Positions 60,233 to 64,000 of a DNA stretch of 64,000 nt are shown in pieces. Source of the stretch: Romanomermis culicivorax (Eukaryota; Nematoda; Enoplea; Mermithida; Mermithidae); assembly GCA_963922205.1 (NCBI GenBank), contig CAWUHX010000280.1:186001-250000 (forward strand). The letters are read 5' to 3'. The notes beneath the pieces are model-generated. The model saw nothing but the letters and a program-made list of their open reading frames with translations, ran no database searches and had not been told where the DNA came from. Numbering within the stretch: the first letter of the stretch is position 1; the number at the start of each line of letters is the position of its first letter. The position numbers were made by a program, and so were the translations under genes.

Positions 60233-61076
60233 TGGATGGAGCTCAATTGTGAAGCTTTGGTGGTCCTGCTTACTGCAGTATTTTTTTGTACATTTGGAAA
60301 TGTAACAAATTGCATTGGTTTACTGGGTGCAAATTTTCACTTAGCTGTAATGCATCAATTTTGCCTGATTTACTGAGACGGCTTTTTCTTAAAAAATTAG
60401 CTTCAACACATTCCATTATTATAACATAGGTTTTTTGGCAAACTGATTTTTTTTGAGTGGCAGTTTGATAGATTGAAGTTTGCTCAGCTTTAGACTAGGA
60501 TGAATCTACAGATAGATGTAATTGGGGGGAGAATACAATAAGAACTATCCAAGAAATTGTTGCCTATATGGGTAGCCATTGGATGATTCCACTACGGGAT
60601 TTGTATGTCATATGGCTAGCCGTATAGTTGTCCTAATCACAATATTGGAAGGTGTCAACTTTGCGAACAAATACTCATTTTTGAGTAGAAAATGCTCTAA
60701 AAAGTAACTTTTTTGTGATCTTTGCAGTTTTTGCAAAAAATAAACAACAATTTTTTCTACAATTTCTCTTACACTTTTAGTTGAAAAATCAATTTTTTTC
60801 CTCCTGGGTGCTTTACCCCTAAAATGGCGGGCAATCAAGCACTCATTATTCCTTGGTTTATTACACTGTTTAGCACACTGTTATTGTTTACTTACCTGTT
60901 GGGCACAATTAAAGACAATGTGTATGGTAATGTCCATAAAACCCATGACAATGACTATCGACATGGAAGTAGTAGGGCTAAATGGTTGCACCAACTCTGG
61001 CTTGACATGCAGGACCTTTTCCAATGCCCTGAAAATTTGCAAATATGTCACAAAAAAGATGCACAGACTCTTTCAT
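60233..61076 (+). pseudogene. Tetraspanin-like membrane protein exons, copy B
   Basis: The first segment (ATG 60236 to TGA 60374-60376) is identical by eye to copy A over its 141 bp (46 residues) and includes CIGLLGANFHLAVMHQF. The second (ATG 60824, TGA 61076-61078) encodes 84 residues with a helix IIPWFITLFSTLLLFTYLL then WLHQLWLDMQDLFQCPENLQIC, resembling tetraspanin TM3 and the start of the large extracellular loop. Homology to copy A ends at 61027. No TM1 or TM4 was found, so the gene is partial or has exons I cannot see. Confidence 0.35.
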
Positions 61077-61170
61077 GAGGATATACACTTGACTAGAAAG
61101 TCAAATTTGAACAGGACCACAAGTGCATGTTGGTATGACGGAGTACCTTAGTGAAAAATATCATAGAAGC

Positions 61171-61365
61171 TCAGAAGATATTCTTTGCATGGCGAGGGTC
61201 TCCGCCATCATCTGCGAAAAGCTGACACAGTCGAAATAAGTGACTGAAAATTCCCCAAATGCTAATGATCCACAACAACAAATGCGGACATATATTTGAG
61301 AAATGAACAGCTTTTAGTTTGCCAACCACTTGGTTCTGCATAACATTAGTTTTATTAAGCAACAC
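61171..61365 (-). pseudogene. Fragment of the 7TM receptor first exon
   Basis: The minus strand encodes VMQNQVVGKL then LLLWIISIWGIFSHLFRLCQLF and RHAKNIF, aligning residue by residue with the TM1 region of the receptor exon at 30393 (VMQNQVDSRL; LLLWGISICGILGHSFRLRKLF; RPAKNFF). It stops with TGA where TM2 should start. It is a truncated paralogue in reverse orientation, about 140 bp beyond the end of duplication copy B. Confidence 0.75.
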
Positions 61366-61762
61366 TTAAAAGTTCAAGATGCATCCTGTATATACCTATT
61401 TTTTAGAAGGGAATATCCTGGTTCCAGCTGACCTTTTCAATATTAGCAAGGAGGCACGTAGTAAAATTTCTGTTGAAATTATTGCCTTTATATAATTATA
61501 GTTTTGTGATTGTGTTTTCTTACTAATGCTCTGAACTTCTTAGATCCTGAAAGATTTTCTGTTACATGGATGAATAACCATGAAACTATATTTTTCCCAC
61601 TTTCTGCAAAAATTGGCGTCATGTAGATTGAATGAAATGCATCAATGTAATGTATTGCATAAGTAACTGCATTCCGTGTCCGGAGCAAAAGTGGGTATAC
61701 ACAAAAGTTTGAACTTTTTTTAATAGTACAGTTTTTTCCTGAAGTTGGCTTAAGGAAAGGGG

Positions 61763-62815
61763 TGTAGCCAATTGCGCCCTTTTCATATGCACTTTTACCA
61801 ATTGGGCCGATCCAAATGCGCCACATGTCATATGCGCCATTGTCATATGCGCTATTAGCAAATGTGCGGTGTGTTAAATGCGCCATTTGCAAATGGGCAT
61901 GGTTCATTTGGGCCATAATTCTAATTGGACACTGAAAACATAGTATCAAATGAGAAATGTAGTTATTCTTGAAGGACACACAAACTAGGCAAAAACAACA
62001 TTGTAAATTATTATACAGTCATACAGGACCACACGGATAGTCACATAGCCAGAGTTAAAAATTACCAAAGTGCAATTCTGTCACATTTGGAACTCTAGAA
62101 TTTTTTACACTCAATCTACAGTATGATCAGGGTCGAATTAATGCTATGGATTTTATGACCAATTTAGCTTATAATTTGGCTGATCAGTTGGCGTATTAAA
62201 TACTGTAACTCTATGCTATTGTGTCTTGCTTATTTTGACTTTGGAACTCAAGTGGTAAGATTTGGAGTAAATGTTTAGTTTTGCTGCTTCTGAACAAATT
62301 TGAAGTATGAAGGTAATGGGTACAGGATTATCTGATCATAGAATCATGATCAAATCAAAGAATTAAGATCAGATCAAAGAATTAAGATCAGATCAAAGAA
62401 TTAAGATCAGATCATAGAATCATGATCAGATCATGAAATCATGATCATATCATAGAACTATTTGCAGTAGCTAAACTGAGATATAGATTAACTATGTAAG
62501 TCTGAGAAAAATAAACATACAGCAAAAATTTTCGGATCGGAAAAATTTTGTAAAAAAATGCTTCCTAAACAATTTCTGGAGACAATAGTCATCTTTGTCA
62601 CTTTTTTTATTACCGGTGCATCCATTGCCTTTCTATGATGAATTAAAATACAAAGGTGGCGCGGCGCATTTGCAAAAAGCGCAATTGCAGTTGGCGCAAT
62701 ATACACATGGCGCAAATGCATAGGGCGCATATAAAAATGGGGCACTTGAAAATCGGTGCAATTGGCTAGGGCGCAAATGGGAAAGCGCAATTGAAACTGG
62801 TGCATATGGCTACAA
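61763..62815. mobile_element. Foldback element made of 15-bp CANNTGCGCC motifs
   Basis: The left arm (about 61763-61920) is ten units of CAWWTGCGCC plus five variable bases at 14-17-bp spacing. The right arm (about 62655-62815) has the same motif on the opposite strand (GGCGCAWWTG). The ends read GTAGCCAATTGCGCC and, reversed, GTAGCCATATGCACC. The centre contains a minisatellite of AAGAATTAAGATCAGATC units (62335-62455). No transposase is seen; the frames across the arms are repeat-driven. Confidence 0.75.
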
Positions 62816-64000
62816 ACCTCAGGAAATTTGGCAATAAACTATTACTATCCAAGCTAAAATCCATTGCGAGCTACATGCACAACGTTTCTGCACTTCCACT
62901 CGAAGTTCCTTACATGTAAATTCCTCGACACAGCTGTGCAAAGCTTTTTGAAAAAAACTTTAACAACATGATTTTTTCTTGATGTAACAAATGTTGTGAT
63001 GTACTTTTTTAATTTTAAGCACTTTACAATCATCGTTCCATCCAACTCAGCTTGGAAAATCTTCGATTTTACAACTTAGTTTACTCTCCAACAATTTGTT
63101 GACATTTCCATTCCGTTTCTCGACATAAAATAAGTAAGAGTCCATTTGTTAAGGTCTAATCATCTTGGAATTAAATATTGCTAGATATTTTTTGGTTTTG
63201 AAGTCTTGATATTTTTGGATGCGATCATCAACACGAGCTCCCAATAAGCTGCTTTCACTCAAAAAGAGTAAAATGTGTTCATTTGAACTTTTTTTTGTTG
63301 ATTGTCAAATGGCATGTTCCAACTAGTTAAATGAAAACTCATCTGCGCGCTTGTATGCACGTGGTATGTGTCATTTTTCCTACATCAAAAAATGAACACG
63401 TGCTGAGCATGAAAAATATATTTAATCGCCTTATTTTTTATGCTTTTAATTTGAAAAAAGTCCTTATGGAGATGAAACTCACTAATTTGTAGAAAGAAGC
63501 ATTAGGCAAAAAGGTGTAGGAAAATAATGTGTACTAGAAAACATATAATCTTGATGAAGAAAATAATTGTTCCTTTGAAATCCTGAAGGTAGATTGTGTA
63601 CGAAATTTTATTCAAAAAATTATAGATCTCCAAACACTCTTGAAGAGAATCAAGCAAGCAACAATTTTTTTTTTAAATCTCAAGCATAGGATTATCGCTT
63701 GTTATTACACCTGAATTAATTCGCCTACATTTTGCGTAAAATTTTCCTAGAAATTAGCAAAATTTTTGCTGAATTTTTTTTCCAAGTTATAAAATCACGT
63801 TTACCAACAGTGTTTATTCAGCATGGGATTATCATTAAAATAACATGAAAAATGGAGCTTTAAAGTATTTCATGGATACTGAATGAAAATTAGCAAATGT
63901 CAAAGATGAGCGTTCTGAAACATGGCATGGTATTATGAACACATAAAAGAATTGAAATTGTAGAACAAAGAAACAAAGGACAAAGATTCAAATGCAAATT
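62816..64000. other. No gene recognised
   Basis: AT-rich sequence to the window end. The 63-codon minus frame at 62854-63045 has no recognised motif. Confidence 0.3.

Larger units (their letters stand above)
49228..61027. repeat. Segmental duplication, copy B
   Basis: Direct, colinear partner of 12952-27822. It lacks the polymerase segment, the 16.4-kb LTR and TRIM1, and has a short satellite, but carries its own insertions: solo LTRs at 51047, 55318 and 58588 and the TRIM at 54812, each with a perfect 4-bp target duplication and an empty site in copy A. The stretches 50215-51046, 51573-52219 and 57880-58583 contain no gene I recognise. Confidence 0.92.

Noticed and set aside
61488-61979. 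163-codon minus frame
   Set aside because: It crosses the tiled CANNTG arm of the foldback element; the repeats create the apparent protein.

Overview
The window looks like strongly AT-rich, repeat-dominated nuclear DNA from a metazoan. Evidence: GT-AG introns with matching phases, a 7TM receptor-like gene, Ty3/gypsy retrotransposon fragments, a protein-primed-type DNA polymerase B fragment, a MULE-like transposase remnant, and many TIR and foldback elements. I cannot name the species. Almost every recognisable protein is a broken or partial copy. No long intact gene is present; the best candidate for a real host gene is a two-exon 7TM receptor at 30.4-37.1 kb (+).

Layout. 1-0.6 kb: MULE-like transposase remnant (-). 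2.3-7.2 kb: spliced Upf1-type SF1 helicase remnant (+), split by about 3 kb of inserted repeats (a TTTACAC/GTGTAAA hairpin array and a 1.65-kb element with 200-bp inverted arms). 8.9-13.0 kb: degenerate tandem array. 12.95-27.82 kb (copy A) and 49.23-61.03 kb (copy B): the two arms of a direct segmental duplication. Each arm carries an ATGCAAAT microsatellite, a 128-bp GATC-rich satellite, a decayed Ty3/gypsy pol with a shared nested solo LTR, 1.3 kb of AAATTTGAAA-type low complexity, and tetraspanin-like exons. In copy A the satellite contains a 1,280-bp (10 x 128) higher-order repeat. 28-47 kb: minisatellites, three copies of a G-run TIR element, the receptor gene, a 15-bp-period CANNTG array, a second copy of the hairpin repeat, and a minus-strand Ty3/gypsy element with 5' LTR, gag, protease fused in frame to RNase H (no reverse transcriptase) and a damaged integrase. 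61-63 kb: a reversed fragment of the receptor's first exon and a foldback element of 15-bp CANNTG motifs.

Most interesting: the two duplication arms act as filled and empty sites for each other, which exposes six later insertions, each with a perfect 4-bp target duplication and TG...CA ends. Four are solo LTRs. Two are miniature LTR retrotransposons (TRIMs). The copy-A TRIM (23231-23650) has 191/187-bp LTRs around a 42-bp interior, and each LTR contains a tRNA-like pol III unit (A box, B box, TTTT terminator). This resembles the plant Cassandra TRIMs, whose LTRs carry 5S RNA, but here with a tRNA-like sequence in an animal genome. The copy-B TRIM (54812-55257) has two 180-bp hairpin-rich LTRs, an 86-bp interior, and a clear primer-binding site and polypurine tract on the minus strand.

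All calls come from reading the sequence; no database search was possible.
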